Below, in pieces: positions 34,384 through 43,713 of a DNA stretch of 64,000 nt. The stretch is from positions 1,324,624 to 1,388,623 of the forward strand of contig NZ_JAENHL010000008.1 in assembly GCF_016595235.1 (NCBI RefSeq), in the 5' to 3' direction. The notes beneath the pieces are model-generated. The model was not told the origin of the DNA and made no database searches. It was given only the letters and a program-made list of their open reading frames with translations. Within the stretch, counting starts at the first letter, position 1. Each line of letters begins with the position of its first letter. Source of the DNA: Taklimakanibacter albus. GTDB lineage: Bacteria; Pseudomonadota; Alphaproteobacteria; Rhizobiales; Aestuariivirgaceae. Both the position numbers and the translations under genes were made by a program.

Positions 34384-35097
34384 TCAGACGCTGCGCGCCA
34401 CCAACGCCCGGCATTGCGCCAGGCCGATGCCGACATCGAGATCCGGCACGACGATATCGGCGAGGCGGAAATCCTCTTCGGCCGTGAAGGCCGAGCGCGT
34501 GACGATGCAGCGCATGCCGGCGGCCTTGGCGGCGGTGAGGCCGATATGGCTGTCTTCCACGACGACACAGCGGCCAGGATCGAGCACCAGCGTGCTGGCC
34601 GCCAGATTGTAGATCGCCGGATCCGGCTTCTTGGCGGCAACCACATCGCCAGCGAAGATGGCGATGTGCCGGGCCCGCTCCGCGCCCAGCATCACCTTGA
34701 CCAGGGCTGTCACCGCACGCTCATTGGAGGTCGAGCACACGGCAAGGCGAATATCCGCGGCGATCGCCTCGTCGACAAGCCGCGCAATGCCTGGGCGCAA
34801 GGGCAAGCTCCCGGCCTCGATCAGCTCCATGAACAGGTCGGTCTTGCGCTTGTGCAGCGCCTTGATCAGCGCTTCCCGGTCCGCCGCCGCGCCGGGCCAG
34901 CCGGTTTCGTCGAAATGGCGGATCATGCGCTCCTTGCCGCCGGCGACGGACAGAAGCTCGGCATAACGCTCGACCGACCATTGCGCGGCAACGCCCTGAT
35001 CGGCGAAGGCGCGGTTGAAGGCGACGCGATGACCGTCGCGCTCGGTATCGACGAGCACGCCGTCGCAGTCGAAGATCAGCGCCGCGAGCATGCTCAT
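34384..35097 (-). CDS. HAD phosphatase of CbbY type
   Basis: 237 residues. Motif I LIFDCDGVLVDTERDGHRVAFNRAF is the CbbY-type opening, and SVAGGKERMIRHF, CSTSNERAV, KKPDPAIY and VVVEDSHIGLTAAKAAGM follow. Characterised CbbY removes the C1 phosphate from xylulose 1,5-bisphosphate. Here it follows a class II aldolase with a 1-bp gap (GGGAG ribosome site inside the aldolase end), in an operon with an FGGY kinase. A ketose-bisphosphate clean-up or pathway step is reasonable inference. No RuBisCO is in view. Confidence 0.82.
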   Translation of the reverse strand: MSMLAALIFDCDGVLVDTERDGHRVAFNRAFADQGVAAQWSVERYAELLSVAGGKERMIRHFDETGWPGAAADREALIKALHKRKTDLFMELIEAGSLPLRPGIARLVDEAIAADIRLAVCSTSNERAVTALVKVMLGAERARHIAIFAGDVVAAKKPDPAIYNLAASTLVLDPGRCVVVEDSHIGLTAAKAAGMRCIVTRSAFTAEEDFRLADIVVPDLDVGIGLAQCRALVARSV

Positions 35098-35098
35098 T

Positions 35099-35962
35099 TC
35101 ATGCTCCCGCCTTGCCGGCCGATCCGAAGGCGCGCACCATCGCCATCACGTCGCGCTTCATGGCTTCATATTGGCTGACGATGAACGGCAGGGGCTCGCC
35201 GAGCTTCGGCTTCTCGACCTTCAGATCGGCGAAGCCGTCGATATAGCAGCGCTTGTGCATGGTCGAGATATTGACCTTGGCGCAGCCGCCGGCGATGCAG
35301 CGGTCGAATTGCTCCTGGGCGAGGCCGGTGCCGCCATGCAGCGCGATCGGGATATCGATCCGCGCCGTGATGTCGCGCAACAGGTCATAGGCGATCTTGG
35401 GCTCGCCCTTGTAGAAGCCATGCGCGGTGCCGATCGCCGGCGCGAAGACCGCAAGCCGCGGCATTTCCTTGCAGAAGGCCACGCAGTCGGCAAGATCGGC
35501 GAGCAGCGCCTTGTCCTCGGCGACAAATTTGTCGTCCTCGGTGCCGCCGATGGCGCCCATCTCGGCCTCGAGGCCGATGCCGGCCGCCTCGGTCAGACGA
35601 TAGATGTCCAGCGAGCGCGCCAGATTCTGCTCGAAGGGCAAGGCCGATCCGTCGAACATCACCGACGTCCAGCCGGCATCGATGCAGCGCTTGATGACGT
35701 CGCTATCGCTGCAATGGTCGAGATGAAGGGCGACCGGTATGTCGACGCTTGCGGCGAGCATGCCGACCCAGGAGGCGATCGGCGCATAACCCCAATGGCG
35801 CACCGTCTTGACCGAAACCTGGACGATGACCGGCGCCTTGAGCTCGGCGGCACCTTCGATGATCGAGCGCGCGCTGTTGTAATCGATCATGTTATAGGCG
35901 GCGACGCCGTAACGGCCGGCCTGCGCCTCTTTGAGCATTGGGCGCATCGAAATGAGGGGCAT
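35099..35962 (-). CDS. class II aldolase of fructose/tagatose-bisphosphate aldolase family
   Basis: 287 residues from the ATG at 35962 (AGGAGAGG upstream). Zn-dependent fold with ligands in ALHLDHCSD, GTAHGFYKG and ALHGGTGL, plus the phosphate-binding GCAKVNIST. The family (FbaA, GatY, KbaY, AgaY) cleaves ketose (bis)phosphates to dihydroxyacetone phosphate and an aldehyde. GatY/KbaY-like length. It is separated from the upstream VOC gene by a hairpin and followed at once by the CbbY-like phosphatase. Confidence 0.85.
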   Translation of the reverse strand: MPLISMRPMLKEAQAGRYGVAAYNMIDYNSARSIIEGAAELKAPVIVQVSVKTVRHWGYAPIASWVGMLAASVDIPVALHLDHCSDSDVIKRCIDAGWTSVMFDGSALPFEQNLARSLDIYRLTEAAGIGLEAEMGAIGGTEDDKFVAEDKALLADLADCVAFCKEMPRLAVFAPAIGTAHGFYKGEPKIAYDLLRDITARIDIPIALHGGTGLAQEQFDRCIAGGCAKVNISTMHKRCYIDGFADLKVEKPKLGEPLPFIVSQYEAMKRDVMAMVRAFGSAGKAGA

Positions 35963-35994
35963 TGGACCTCTCCTTGACTGTGAAGAATTTACAC

Positions 35995-36020
35995 GCCGGG
36001 AAGCGATCACGCTTCCCGGC
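35995..36020. terminator. intercistronic hairpin between VOC and aldolase genes
   Basis: GCCGGGAAGC (35995-36004) and GCTTCCCGGC (36011-36020) are perfect 10-bp arms with a 6-nt loop. In the minus direction it lies after the VOC gene and about 30 nt before the aldolase ribosome site and start. No good T-tract follows in that direction (a CGTTTTG follows on the plus side). It may protect or attenuate the transcript rather than end it. Confidence 0.55.
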
Positions 36021-36057
36021 CGTTTTGTTTATGTATGGAGACGAGAAGGCCGAGGGA

Positions 36058-36609
36058 TCAGATCTTCGTCTCGTCCAGATATTTGGGATGGAACAGCCGC
36101 GTCCTGCCGGACTTCTTCGCCTCATCATCATAGACGGTGCCCTTGGGCGCCGAGACGATTTCGAGCTGCTGGCCCCAGGGCGCCATGAAGTAGCACCAGG
36201 TCAAACCGAGATTGGGTCCATCGGTATAGGAGGTCGGCTCGCCCAGCACCTTGACGCCGTTCTTCTTCAGGAAGTCGACCGCCGCCGCCATGTCGTCGAC
36301 ATAGAAGGCGAGATGGTGTCCGCCGATATCGCTGTTCTTGGGCGGCAGGGGATTCTGGTCTGGCGCCTGATATTGGAAGACCTCCAGATTGGTGCCATTG
36401 CCGCAGCGCAGATAGCGGAATTCGGTGATGACGCAGCGCGGGTCGACATTCAGATGAACCTTCATCCAGTCGCCGTCGGCCTTGAAGTTGGTGGCCGCGG
36501 TGAACAGGACCTCGGCGCCCAGAATCTTCTCGAAGAAGTCGCAGGCTTCGTTGATATCGGGCACCGTGAAGCCGATATGCTCCATGCCGCGCATTCCCGG
36601 AATTGGCAT
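36058..36609 (-). CDS. VOC-family (glyoxalase/dioxygenase fold) protein
   Basis: 183 residues. Two betaalphabetabetabeta modules: the first starts GMEHIGFTVPDINEACDFFEKILGAEVLF, the second has DIGGHHLAFYVDDMAAAVDFLKKNGVKVLGEP and ends with APWGQQLEIVS. His residues (EHIGF, GHHLAF) and the Glu in QLEIV are likely metal ligands. Good ribosome site (GAGGAG). VOC proteins include glyoxalases, epimerases, isomerases and dioxygenases. In a sugar operon an epimerase or isomerase role is possible, but it is unassigned. Confidence 0.82.
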   Translation of the reverse strand: MPIPGMRGMEHIGFTVPDINEACDFFEKILGAEVLFTAATNFKADGDWMKVHLNVDPRCVITEFRYLRCGNGTNLEVFQYQAPDQNPLPPKNSDIGGHHLAFYVDDMAAAVDFLKKNGVKVLGEPTSYTDGPNLGLTWCYFMAPWGQQLEIVSAPKGTVYDDEAKKSGRTRLFHPKYLDETKI

Positions 36610-36636
36610 TGTTATCTCCTCTTCAATTGCGATTTT

Positions 36637-38202
36637 TCAGTAATGGCGCGCCACGAAATCGGCGAGCTGCTGATATTGTCCGGCGGCGGCGATCGCCTCG
36701 TAGAAGCCGCGATAGATCTGGTGCTGGTCGTTGTAGAGATTGCCAGTCTTGCCATTCGGCTCGAATTCGGCCTCGACCTGGACCATGGCGTCGACCGCTT
36801 CGTCGATCGACGCAAAGGCGCCCGAGCCATAGGCCCCGAGTATTGCCGCGCCCAGCACCGTGCATTCGCGCTCCCGCGTGACGCGCGCCGGCTTGCCGAT
36901 GATGTCAGTCATGATCTGCACAAAGCCGTCCGATTTCGTCCCGCCGCCGGTCAGGCGGAAATCGGTGATACCGCCGTCGATGTCGCTTTCGAAGGAATCG
37001 ACCACCATCCGCATTTCATGCGCGCAGCCCTCGAGCAGAGCGCGGATCATGTCCTGACGCTCATGATAGAGGCCGAGACCAAGGAAGCCGCCACGCGAGG
37101 CCGCGTCATAATAGGGCGTGACCTGGCTCGTCAGGAAGGAATGGAAGATGGCGCCCTTGGCGCCGGGCGGCGACTTGCCCGCCTGCTCGACCATGACCGA
37201 ATAAGGACTGCGGCCCTGGCGCGAACTCTCATCGAGCTCGTTGCGGCCGAGATTGTTGCGCCACCATTTGAGGCAGGCGCCGAGGCTGAATGCGGCGCCC
37301 TCGATGTCCCAGGCGCCGGGCACGCCGTGGCCGCCCCACCACAGATTGCGCCCCTTGATGCGGTCGAGGCTGTCGAGATGCGCCACCATAACGCCCGACG
37401 TACCAACCGTGAATTCGGCCATGCCCTGCCGGATCACGCCGGCGCCGATGGCGGCGCATTGCTGATCGCCGGCGCCCCGGCACAGAGTGATGCCGGCCGG
37501 CAATCCGGTCGCCTCGGCCGCCGCCTTGGACAACACGCCGGCCTGGCCCGACGGTATGCCCACCGGCGGAAGCCGGTCGCGTCCAATGCCGCACAGCGCC
37601 AGGATACGGTCGCTCCAGTCGAGCTTACGGATATCCATCATGCCGTTGAGCGTCAGCGAGGCCGGATCGGTGACCCATTCCTCGGCGCCGAGCCGATGCA
37701 GGAAATATTCCTGGCCGTTGGCGAACCAGCGCGTCCTGTCGAACAGGGTCGGCTCATTGTCGCGCAGCCACGCGATCTTCGCCGCCGCCCATAATGGGCT
37801 CAGCTGCATGCCGGTATGGACCTGATGCTCCTCCGGCGAGATTTCCTTGGCGAAGATGTCGCGATATTTGAGCGCGCGTCCGCAATTCCACACAATCGAA
37901 TTGGCAAGCGGCCTCTTGTCGGCATCGAGGGCGCAGAAGGTGCCGCGCTGGCTCGACAGGCCGACCGAGCGATAGGCCTCGGCCGGCAGGCCGGCCTTGG
38001 CCACTGCCTGGCGCGACGCCGCGCAGATGCCGGCCCAGACGAGCTCGACGTCCTGCTCGCTCCAGCCCGGATTGGGAGAGACACAGGGATATTCCTCATA
38101 TCCGTGCCCCAAGGCATTGCCACGTTCGTCGAAAATCATCACCGTGCAGCCGGTCGTACCGGCATCGATGCCGACAAACGCGTTGACGCGTCCCGCTGGC
38201 AT
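36637..38202 (-). CDS. FGGY-family carbohydrate kinase (xylulokinase-like)
   Basis: 521 residues. N-terminal phosphate loop GIDAGTTGCTVMIFDERG, central ATPase-fold motifs (FTVGTSGVMVAHLDS) and C-terminal adenosine motif (DFRLTGGGTKSDGFVQIMTDIIGKP). It phosphorylates a ketose or polyol in the cytosol; xylulokinase-like members are known to accept 1-deoxy-xylulose as well as xylulose. A very good ribosome site (AGGGAGGAAAC) precedes the ATG. It starts 9 bp after the transglutaminase-like stop. Together with the RpiR regulator and the ABC importer it defines cluster 2 as a sugar pathway. Confidence 0.88.
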   Translation of the reverse strand: MPAGRVNAFVGIDAGTTGCTVMIFDERGNALGHGYEEYPCVSPNPGWSEQDVELVWAGICAASRQAVAKAGLPAEAYRSVGLSSQRGTFCALDADKRPLANSIVWNCGRALKYRDIFAKEISPEEHQVHTGMQLSPLWAAAKIAWLRDNEPTLFDRTRWFANGQEYFLHRLGAEEWVTDPASLTLNGMMDIRKLDWSDRILALCGIGRDRLPPVGIPSGQAGVLSKAAAEATGLPAGITLCRGAGDQQCAAIGAGVIRQGMAEFTVGTSGVMVAHLDSLDRIKGRNLWWGGHGVPGAWDIEGAAFSLGACLKWWRNNLGRNELDESSRQGRSPYSVMVEQAGKSPPGAKGAIFHSFLTSQVTPYYDAASRGGFLGLGLYHERQDMIRALLEGCAHEMRMVVDSFESDIDGGITDFRLTGGGTKSDGFVQIMTDIIGKPARVTRERECTVLGAAILGAYGSGAFASIDEAVDAMVQVEAEFEPNGKTGNLYNDQHQIYRGFYEAIAAAGQYQQLADFVARHY

Positions 38203-38211
38203 GTTTCCTCC

Positions 38212-38811
38212 CTAAGCTTCCTCTGGCATCCATTTCGTCAGGAGCTCGAGAAAACCCCTGCGATCTTTTCTTTGTTGTTCGGACAAGGTCGCCACGAGCC
38301 TTGCCTTGTGTTCGATCACATCCTCGGCACGTGACTTGTGGCCGTCGGGGGTGAGCGCGATGCGTGTGTCGCCGGTTCCGTCCCAGCCGGCATTCACCGG
38401 GAAGCCGAGCGGCGCCAAGCTGTCGGGCCAGGTCGCGTCGAGCGTCACTTCACGCCCGTCGTCATCCCACACCACATAGCAATGAAAATCGCGAATGCCG
38501 CCCGAGCGCACCCAGTCGGCGAGCGCCTTCGGCATCGAGGCTACAACCGGCATGCCGGCGGCGAAATCGCCGGCGGCGAATTCCACCTCGGCACCGCGGC
38601 CGACGCGGCGCAAAAGATCACGCAGCAGGATATGCTTGCCGGTGCACGCTCCCCTGCCGTTCTTCAGGACGATGGCGGGATCGCGGTTGCCGTCGGAGGC
38701 GTAGCTAAGATTGCGCACCGCATGATAGATCGCCGGAACCGAAGGCGGCGCGGCACCGCCCGCATGACGGGCGAGGAAGGCATCGAGATCCCCCGGATAG
38801 GATGCGCTCAT
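38212..38811 (-). CDS. transglutaminase-like cysteine protein of unknown role
   Basis: 199 residues. A transglutaminase-like core is suggested by the Cys in GRGACTGKHILLRDLLRRVG, His in IRDFHCYVVWDD and Asp in VTLDATWPDS, in the order C-H-D expected for the triad. No signal peptide. It is the first gene of the kinase operon, 263 bp upstream-adjacent to the ABC ATPase end. No clear ribosome site is seen at the ATG 38811. An unusual member of a sugar operon; a function cannot be given. Confidence 0.65.
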   Translation of the reverse strand: MSASYPGDLDAFLARHAGGAAPPSVPAIYHAVRNLSYASDGNRDPAIVLKNGRGACTGKHILLRDLLRRVGRGAEVEFAAGDFAAGMPVVASMPKALADWVRSGGIRDFHCYVVWDDDGREVTLDATWPDSLAPLGFPVNAGWDGTGDTRIALTPDGHKSRAEDVIEHKARLVATLSEQQRKDRRGFLELLTKWMPEEA

Positions 38812-39074
38812 GGCCGTGCTGGTGCCACGGCGATTGTCCTGCAGAATATCCGGCAGTTCCTGCCCATGATACGCGCCTCCCTGAAAGCAATTTTTTTATT
38901 GGCTGTGTTTGAGAAGACTATGCACGAAGGGCAATGCAGCGTCCAGCAGGATTCACCTATTCATGCAAATTCTTTTCACGATTTCGGCTGATATTTTAGG
39001 AAGCAGATTTGCCACTGCTGTTAGGAAGTCGCCCACAATCGCAGCCCCTGAAAATTTCCTTCTGAAGACGAAGG
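38812..39074. other. intergenic control region of the kinase operon
   Basis: 263 bp between the ABC ATPase stop and the transglutaminase-like gene, both on the minus strand. It is more AT-rich than the surroundings, with an A/T tract at about 38890-38898 (CAATTTTTTTATTGG). Similar A-tract motifs occur near 33047 and 43978 in cluster 2. Likely holds the promoter; I cannot place the boxes with confidence. Confidence 0.4.
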
Positions 39075-40163
39075 TTAGAAATAGGCCCTGCCCGTCCCAG
39101 TGTCGAAAGCGTGCCATTTGTCGCGATTGACCGAAAGGTAGCAAGCCTCGCCCGGAGAGCCGGCGAATTCGGGCGCCGTCTTGACCCTGATGCGCGCATC
39201 GGCGAGTTGCACCTCGACGATCATGTCGCCGCCCAAGAGCTCGGTGACGAAGACCTCGCCGGTGATCACCGGCTCCGCCGGCCGCGTCATCGAAATGGCG
39301 AGCGCGTCCGGCCTGACGCCCATGCGCACGGTGCCGGTGGTCCCGTTCAGGCATCCGGCCTGATCAGGCTTGAGGGCCAGCGAAAAATTGGGATGGGAGA
39401 GCGAAAGCCGGTCGGCCTCGCGCGAGAGCTCGCAGGTGAGAAAATTCATTGCCGGCTCGCCGACGAAACCCGCCACCCAGGCATTGACCGGCTTGTTGTA
39501 GACCTCGCGCGGAGAGCCCAGCTGCTGCAATTCGCCCTCATGCATGACGGCGATCTGATCGGCCATCGACATGGCTTCCAGCTGGTCATGCGTGACATAG
39601 ACCATCGTGGTGCCGAGGGTGCGCTGCATGTGCTTGATCTCGCCGCGCATATGCGCCCTCAGCTTGGCGTCGAGATGGGCGATCGGCTCGTCGAAGAGGA
39701 AGAGCTTGGGCTCGCGCACGATGGCGCGGCCAATGGCGACACGCTGCTTCTGGCCGCCCGACAGCTCCTGCGGGCGGCGTTCCAGCAAGTGGCCGATCTC
39801 CAGGAGCTGCGCCGCCTGGGTGACGCGGTCCTTGATGCGGCCCGTGTCCTGGCCCCTGAGCTTCAAGGGATTGGCCATGTTCTCGAAGACCGACTTATGC
39901 GGATAGAGGGCGTAGTTCTCGAAAACCATGGCGACGTCGCGATCCTTGGGCGCCAGGTCGTTGATGCGCTTGTCGTCGAACAGGATATCGCCGGCGCTGA
40001 TATGCTCGAGGCCCGCCACCATGCGCATGGTCGAAGACTTGCCGCATCCCGAGGGACCGAGGATCGACAGGAAGGTCCCGTCCGGACAATCGATGTTCAA
40101 GTCCTTCACCGCGGCGAAGTCGCCGTATTTCTTCCACACATTGCGGAACGTTACTCTGGCCAT
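39075..40163 (-). CDS. sugar ABC transporter ATP-binding protein (cluster 2)
   Basis: 362 residues. Walker A GPSGCGKSSTMR, signature [15 protein letters not shown], Walker B LFLFDEPIAHLDA, H-loop VYVTHDQ, then a C-terminal TOBE/OB domain. MalK/UgpC-type ATPase for the permeases encoded just upstream (12-bp gap). Operon order SBP-permease-permease-ATPase. Confidence 0.92.
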   Translation of the reverse strand: MARVTFRNVWKKYGDFAAVKDLNIDCPDGTFLSILGPSGCGKSSTMRMVAGLEHISAGDILFDDKRINDLAPKDRDVAMVFENYALYPHKSVFENMANPLKLRGQDTGRIKDRVTQAAQLLEIGHLLERRPQELSGGQKQRVAIGRAIVREPKLFLFDEPIAHLDAKLRAHMRGEIKHMQRTLGTTMVYVTHDQLEAMSMADQIAVMHEGELQQLGSPREVYNKPVNAWVAGFVGEPAMNFLTCELSREADRLSLSHPNFSLALKPDQAGCLNGTTGTVRMGVRPDALAISMTRPAEPVITGEVFVTELLGGDMIVEVQLADARIRVKTAPEFAGSPGEACYLSVNRDKWHAFDTGTGRAYF

Positions 40164-40175
40164 GGTATTCTCCGA

Positions 40176-41054
40176 TTATTCCTTGACCGCGCCCATGGTC
40201 AGGCCGGTGACGAGATATCTTCTGATGACTAACCCCAGGAGCATCATGGGCAGCGTGGTGACGACGCCCGCCGCCATGATCGAACCCCACTGGATATTCT
40301 GCGGCTGGACGAGTTCGCGCGTGGCGACCGGCAGCGTCTTGGCGCCGCCCGAGCCGATGATCGCGGCAAAGAGGAAGTCGTTCCAGGCGAAGAGAATGCA
40401 CAGCACGATGAACGCGCCGATGCCGGGTGCCACCAGCGGCAGGATCGCCACGAAGGCCTGGAAGCGCGTGGCGCCGTCAACCATCTGGGCCTCCTCGATC
40501 GCGTAAGGGACGTTGTCGAAGAAGCCTTTGAGGATCCAGATGGCGAAGGGAAGGTTGAAGGTCGTGTAAGCGAGGATCAGGCCCGGCAAGGTGCCGACCA
40601 GATCGAGCGAGCGGAAGATCGCATAAAGCGGCACCATCACCGCGACCACCGGCGCCATGCGGGTCGAGATGATCCAGAAGAACAGGTCGCTCTTGCCGCG
40701 GAAGTCGATGCGCGAGAGCGAATAGGCGGCCATCGAGCCCAGGATCACCGAGATCACCGCCGAGCCGCCGGCGGCCACCAGGCTGTTCGCCATGTAGCGG
40801 CTGAAGTCGAGATTGACGAAGAGATCGCGATAGTGCTTCAGCGTCGGGGTGAAGTCGAAGAAGACGCCGACGCCGGACCAGTCGCCGACCGCCGGGATCT
40901 TGAAGGCCTCGAGCAGGTCCTTGAACGAGGACACGAACATCACGAGGATCGGCAGCAGCGTCCAGACGAGATAGAGCGCGATGAACACACCCGAAAACCA
41001 GCGGAAGCCCCGGGTGAGCGGCGTTTCATATTGGACTACGTCACGAGAGGCCAT
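40176..41054 (-). CDS. sugar ABC permease (MalG type, cluster 2)
   Basis: 292 residues with six membrane helices. EAA loop YAIEEAQMVDGATRFQAFVAILPLVAPGIG. C-terminal end GLTMGAVKE is typical of MalG-like subunits, and nearly the same ending (GLTMGAVKG) occurs in the cluster 1 permease. 4-bp gap from the MalF-type gene. Confidence 0.9.
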   Translation of the reverse strand: MASRDVVQYETPLTRGFRWFSGVFIALYLVWTLLPILVMFVSSFKDLLEAFKIPAVGDWSGVGVFFDFTPTLKHYRDLFVNLDFSRYMANSLVAAGGSAVISVILGSMAAYSLSRIDFRGKSDLFFWIISTRMAPVVAVMVPLYAIFRSLDLVGTLPGLILAYTTFNLPFAIWILKGFFDNVPYAIEEAQMVDGATRFQAFVAILPLVAPGIGAFIVLCILFAWNDFLFAAIIGSGGAKTLPVATRELVQPQNIQWGSIMAAGVVTTLPMMLLGLVIRRYLVTGLTMGAVKE

Positions 41055-41058
41055 GATT

Positions 41059-42057
41059 TCAGATTTTCCTCGTCTGCTGGCGATCGAAGACCTTCACCAG
41101 GATCATGCCTAAGATGATGGTGACGACGAGAAGCGTCAGGGCGATCGCCGCCCCGCGGCCGAGCTTGAAGAACTTGAAGGACACTTCGAACAGATAGATC
41201 GGCAGGATCTTGGTGGCATTGCCGGGACCGCCGCCGGTGAGGACGAGGGCCGAGTCGATGAAGCGGAAATTGTCCATGAAGCGCAGCATCACCGCGATCA
41301 GCAGCACGGGATAGAGATTGGGGAGCGTCACCGAGAAGAAATTGCGCAAGGGCGAGGCGCCGTCGACCATATTGGCCTCGAGCTGGTCCTGCGGCACGCG
41401 CTTGAGGCCAGCAAGCGTGATGAGCGTGATGAGCGGTGTCCACTGCCATACATCGACGAGCACGATGCCGAGCATCGCCGTATTGGGACTGGCGAGGATC
41501 GATTTGGCATCGAGCAGCCCCAGGCTCTGGAACAGCCAATGATACCAGCCGAAGGTGCCGTTATAGAGGAAGTACCAGACGAGCCCGGCCACGATCGGCG
41601 CCATCATCATCGGCATCAGCAGCGCGGTCACCAGGACCTTCTCGAAGCGCGCGCCATTGAGCACGACGGCGAGGAACACGCCGATGCCGATCTGCAAGGC
41701 GAGACACATCAGGCTGTATTGGAAGAGCAGCGCCCAGCCCTTGAGGTAACGCGTGTCGGTGAAGAGCTTGGTGAAGTTCTCGAAGTTGTTCCAGGTGGCC
41801 GAGCCGATATCCACCTCGTGGAGGCTCATATAGATCATCCAGAAGAACGGATAGATCGAGATGCAGGCGAGCAGGATGATGGCCGGCGCCATCAGCCAGA
41901 AGAAATAAGCCTTGGACGGCAGCGGATTGAGCCTGGCCGGCTCGGCGATGCGCGAGGGCGCCGGGCGCGCCTCGACATTGTCCTGGAGCTGGCGGACGCG
42001 GAAGAGGCTTTCGCCATGCCGCAGGGAGTTTTCGGGTGAAAGCGTAATGTCTGTCAT
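41059..42057 (-). CDS. sugar ABC permease (MalF type, cluster 2)
   Basis: 332 residues from the ATG at 42057. A cytosolic N-terminal tail of about 55 residues is followed by six membrane helices. EAA loop DQLEANMVDGASPLRNFFSVTLPNLYPV. Partner of the MalG-type subunit encoded next. A longer in-frame start (42171) would overlap the intergenic region after the binding-protein gene and lacks support. Confidence 0.88.
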   Translation of the reverse strand: MTDITLSPENSLRHGESLFRVRQLQDNVEARPAPSRIAEPARLNPLPSKAYFFWLMAPAIILLACISIYPFFWMIYMSLHEVDIGSATWNNFENFTKLFTDTRYLKGWALLFQYSLMCLALQIGIGVFLAVVLNGARFEKVLVTALLMPMMMAPIVAGLVWYFLYNGTFGWYHWLFQSLGLLDAKSILASPNTAMLGIVLVDVWQWTPLITLITLAGLKRVPQDQLEANMVDGASPLRNFFSVTLPNLYPVLLIAVMLRFMDNFRFIDSALVLTGGGPGNATKILPIYLFEVSFKFFKLGRGAAIALTLLVVTIILGMILVKVFDRQQTRKI

Positions 42058-42183
42058 CGATCTCGTATCGGCAGCCGTCACCGGCGCGGCGGGTCGCGGC
42101 GACAAGAGGTCCTTGCTTGAGCATCGGACCGAGAGCCCGGCCCGGCGACCATGTGGCCGCCGGGCCGGCACAGTCGAGGAAAC

Positions 42184-43713
42184 TTAGCCCGCGCCGTTCA
42201 GCTCGTCGAGCTGCGACTGGAGCGACTTGCAAGTATCCTCCGGCGACTGCTCCCCGGATGCGCATTTCTGCACCTCGGCGGCGAGGATCGAGTGATACTC
42301 GTTGGCCTGCGGAATCTTAGGCCCAAGCACGAAATGCGGGTCCTTGATGCCGTAGTTGTAGACCGGATCGAAGGTAAGCGCGTTCGGCATGGTGGTCGGG
42401 CGCACGGTGGCCTTCTTCACCTCATCCATGGCCAGCACGGACTTGCGGGTCGGCGTGCCGCCGAGGCCCTTCAGCACGTTGAACTGGTTCTCGCGCGACA
42501 CCGACCAGATGGCGAAGATATAAGCGGCGCGCTTCAGATCCTCGGACGCATTGCCGTTGATGCCGATGCCGCCGATGCCGCAATTGGTGCCGTTGACGGC
42601 CTCGCCGCCATTCTTGATCCAGCTCGCCTCGCCTTTCGGACAGACGGCATAGGCGGTCTTGCCCCCGGCCGCGCGCGATTTCGTCTCGTCCTCGATCGAG
42701 GCGGCAAATTCATGATACTGGACCTGCATCGCGATATTGCCGGACTGGTAGACGGTGTTCAGCTCGAGGGTGCCGTTGGCGAGGTTGTCGGGATGCGACA
42801 CATCCGCCAGCTCCTTGAACTTGGTCATGGTCACGATCGACTGCTCGTCGCCCCAGTTCGTCTTGCCGGGAGTCTTGGAGCCGAGCTTGTCGTCGACCGG
42901 CCAGTCGATCCAGCGGCCATTGGCGAAGAGCATGCGCTGGATGTCGAGCTGCGTCGTCCAGGCGAATGACCCTTGATGCTGGGCATAGCCATAGGGCACG
43001 TCCTTGCCGGCCTCCTTCGCTTTCTTGAAGAAGGTGGCGATATCGATCACCTGCTTCCAGGTCGTGTCCTTGGTGAATTCGAGGCGATAGCCAAATTCGG
43101 CTTCGAAATCCTTGCTGTTCGCCTCGAAGAGATCCTGGCGATAGAAGGTGCAGGCGATGGCGGCGTCATAGGGCAAGGCAATGATCTTGCCTTCGCTGTA
43201 GAAGCGCCCGCAGGCCGACAGGAAGTTCTCGAACCAGGCATCGTCGCCATAGCCATCGGGATCCTGCGGCAACGTATCGTCGCCGAACATCGGGGTAAGA
43301 TCGGCATAGAAGTCGGCGAAGGGGGCGCCGATCGGCTTGTCCTGGACATAGTTGAGAACATAGTCCGACTTGCCGCCGCGCAGATCGATGCCGACTTTCT
43401 GCTGCACGACCGGCAGGTCGTCGGTGAGGATGGTGACATCGATGCCGGTCAGATCCGTGAAGGCCTTTATATTGTCACGGATGGCAAAGGACGGCGGCGT
43501 GTTCTCCGACATGAAAACGAGCTTGGAGCCGGCATATTGCTTCCATTTGGCGGCATCCGACGAGGCAGCCTGGACCCGGCTGCGGGTGACCGTCGATCCG
43601 AGACCGAGCGTCAGCGACCCGGCGCCCAGCGCCGTGGCGGCACCGCCGCCAAGCTCGAGAAATTTTCGGCGACTTACACGGCTGAAGACGGCGTCTTTCG
43701 GCACGTAAAACAT
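42184..43713 (-). CDS. sugar ABC substrate-binding protein, Tat-exported (cluster 2)
   Basis: 509 residues. Twin-arginine signal SRRKFLELGGGAATALGAGSL. The mature part is a type 1 solute-binding fold, longer than most MalE-like proteins and similar in size to the cluster 1 protein. Ribosome site GGGAGGAATTC. First gene of the four-gene ABC operon. The ligand cannot be inferred, but it is probably the substrate of the FGGY kinase. Confidence 0.9.
   Translation of the reverse strand: MFYVPKDAVFSRVSRRKFLELGGGAATALGAGSLTLGLGSTVTRSRVQAASSDAAKWKQYAGSKLVFMSENTPPSFAIRDNIKAFTDLTGIDVTILTDDLPVVQQKVGIDLRGGKSDYVLNYVQDKPIGAPFADFYADLTPMFGDDTLPQDPDGYGDDAWFENFLSACGRFYSEGKIIALPYDAAIACTFYRQDLFEANSKDFEAEFGYRLEFTKDTTWKQVIDIATFFKKAKEAGKDVPYGYAQHQGSFAWTTQLDIQRMLFANGRWIDWPVDDKLGSKTPGKTNWGDEQSIVTMTKFKELADVSHPDNLANGTLELNTVYQSGNIAMQVQYHEFAASIEDETKSRAAGGKTAYAVCPKGEASWIKNGGEAVNGTNCGIGGIGINGNASEDLKRAAYIFAIWSVSRENQFNVLKGLGGTPTRKSVLAMDEVKKATVRPTTMPNALTFDPVYNYGIKDPHFVLGPKIPQANEYHSILAAEVQKCASGEQSPEDTCKSLQSQLDELNGAG

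Noticed and set aside
35962-37794. 610-codon plus-strand open frame
   Set aside because: Lies opposite the VOC and FGGY kinase genes, whose motifs and ribosome sites are clear. No recognisable domain.
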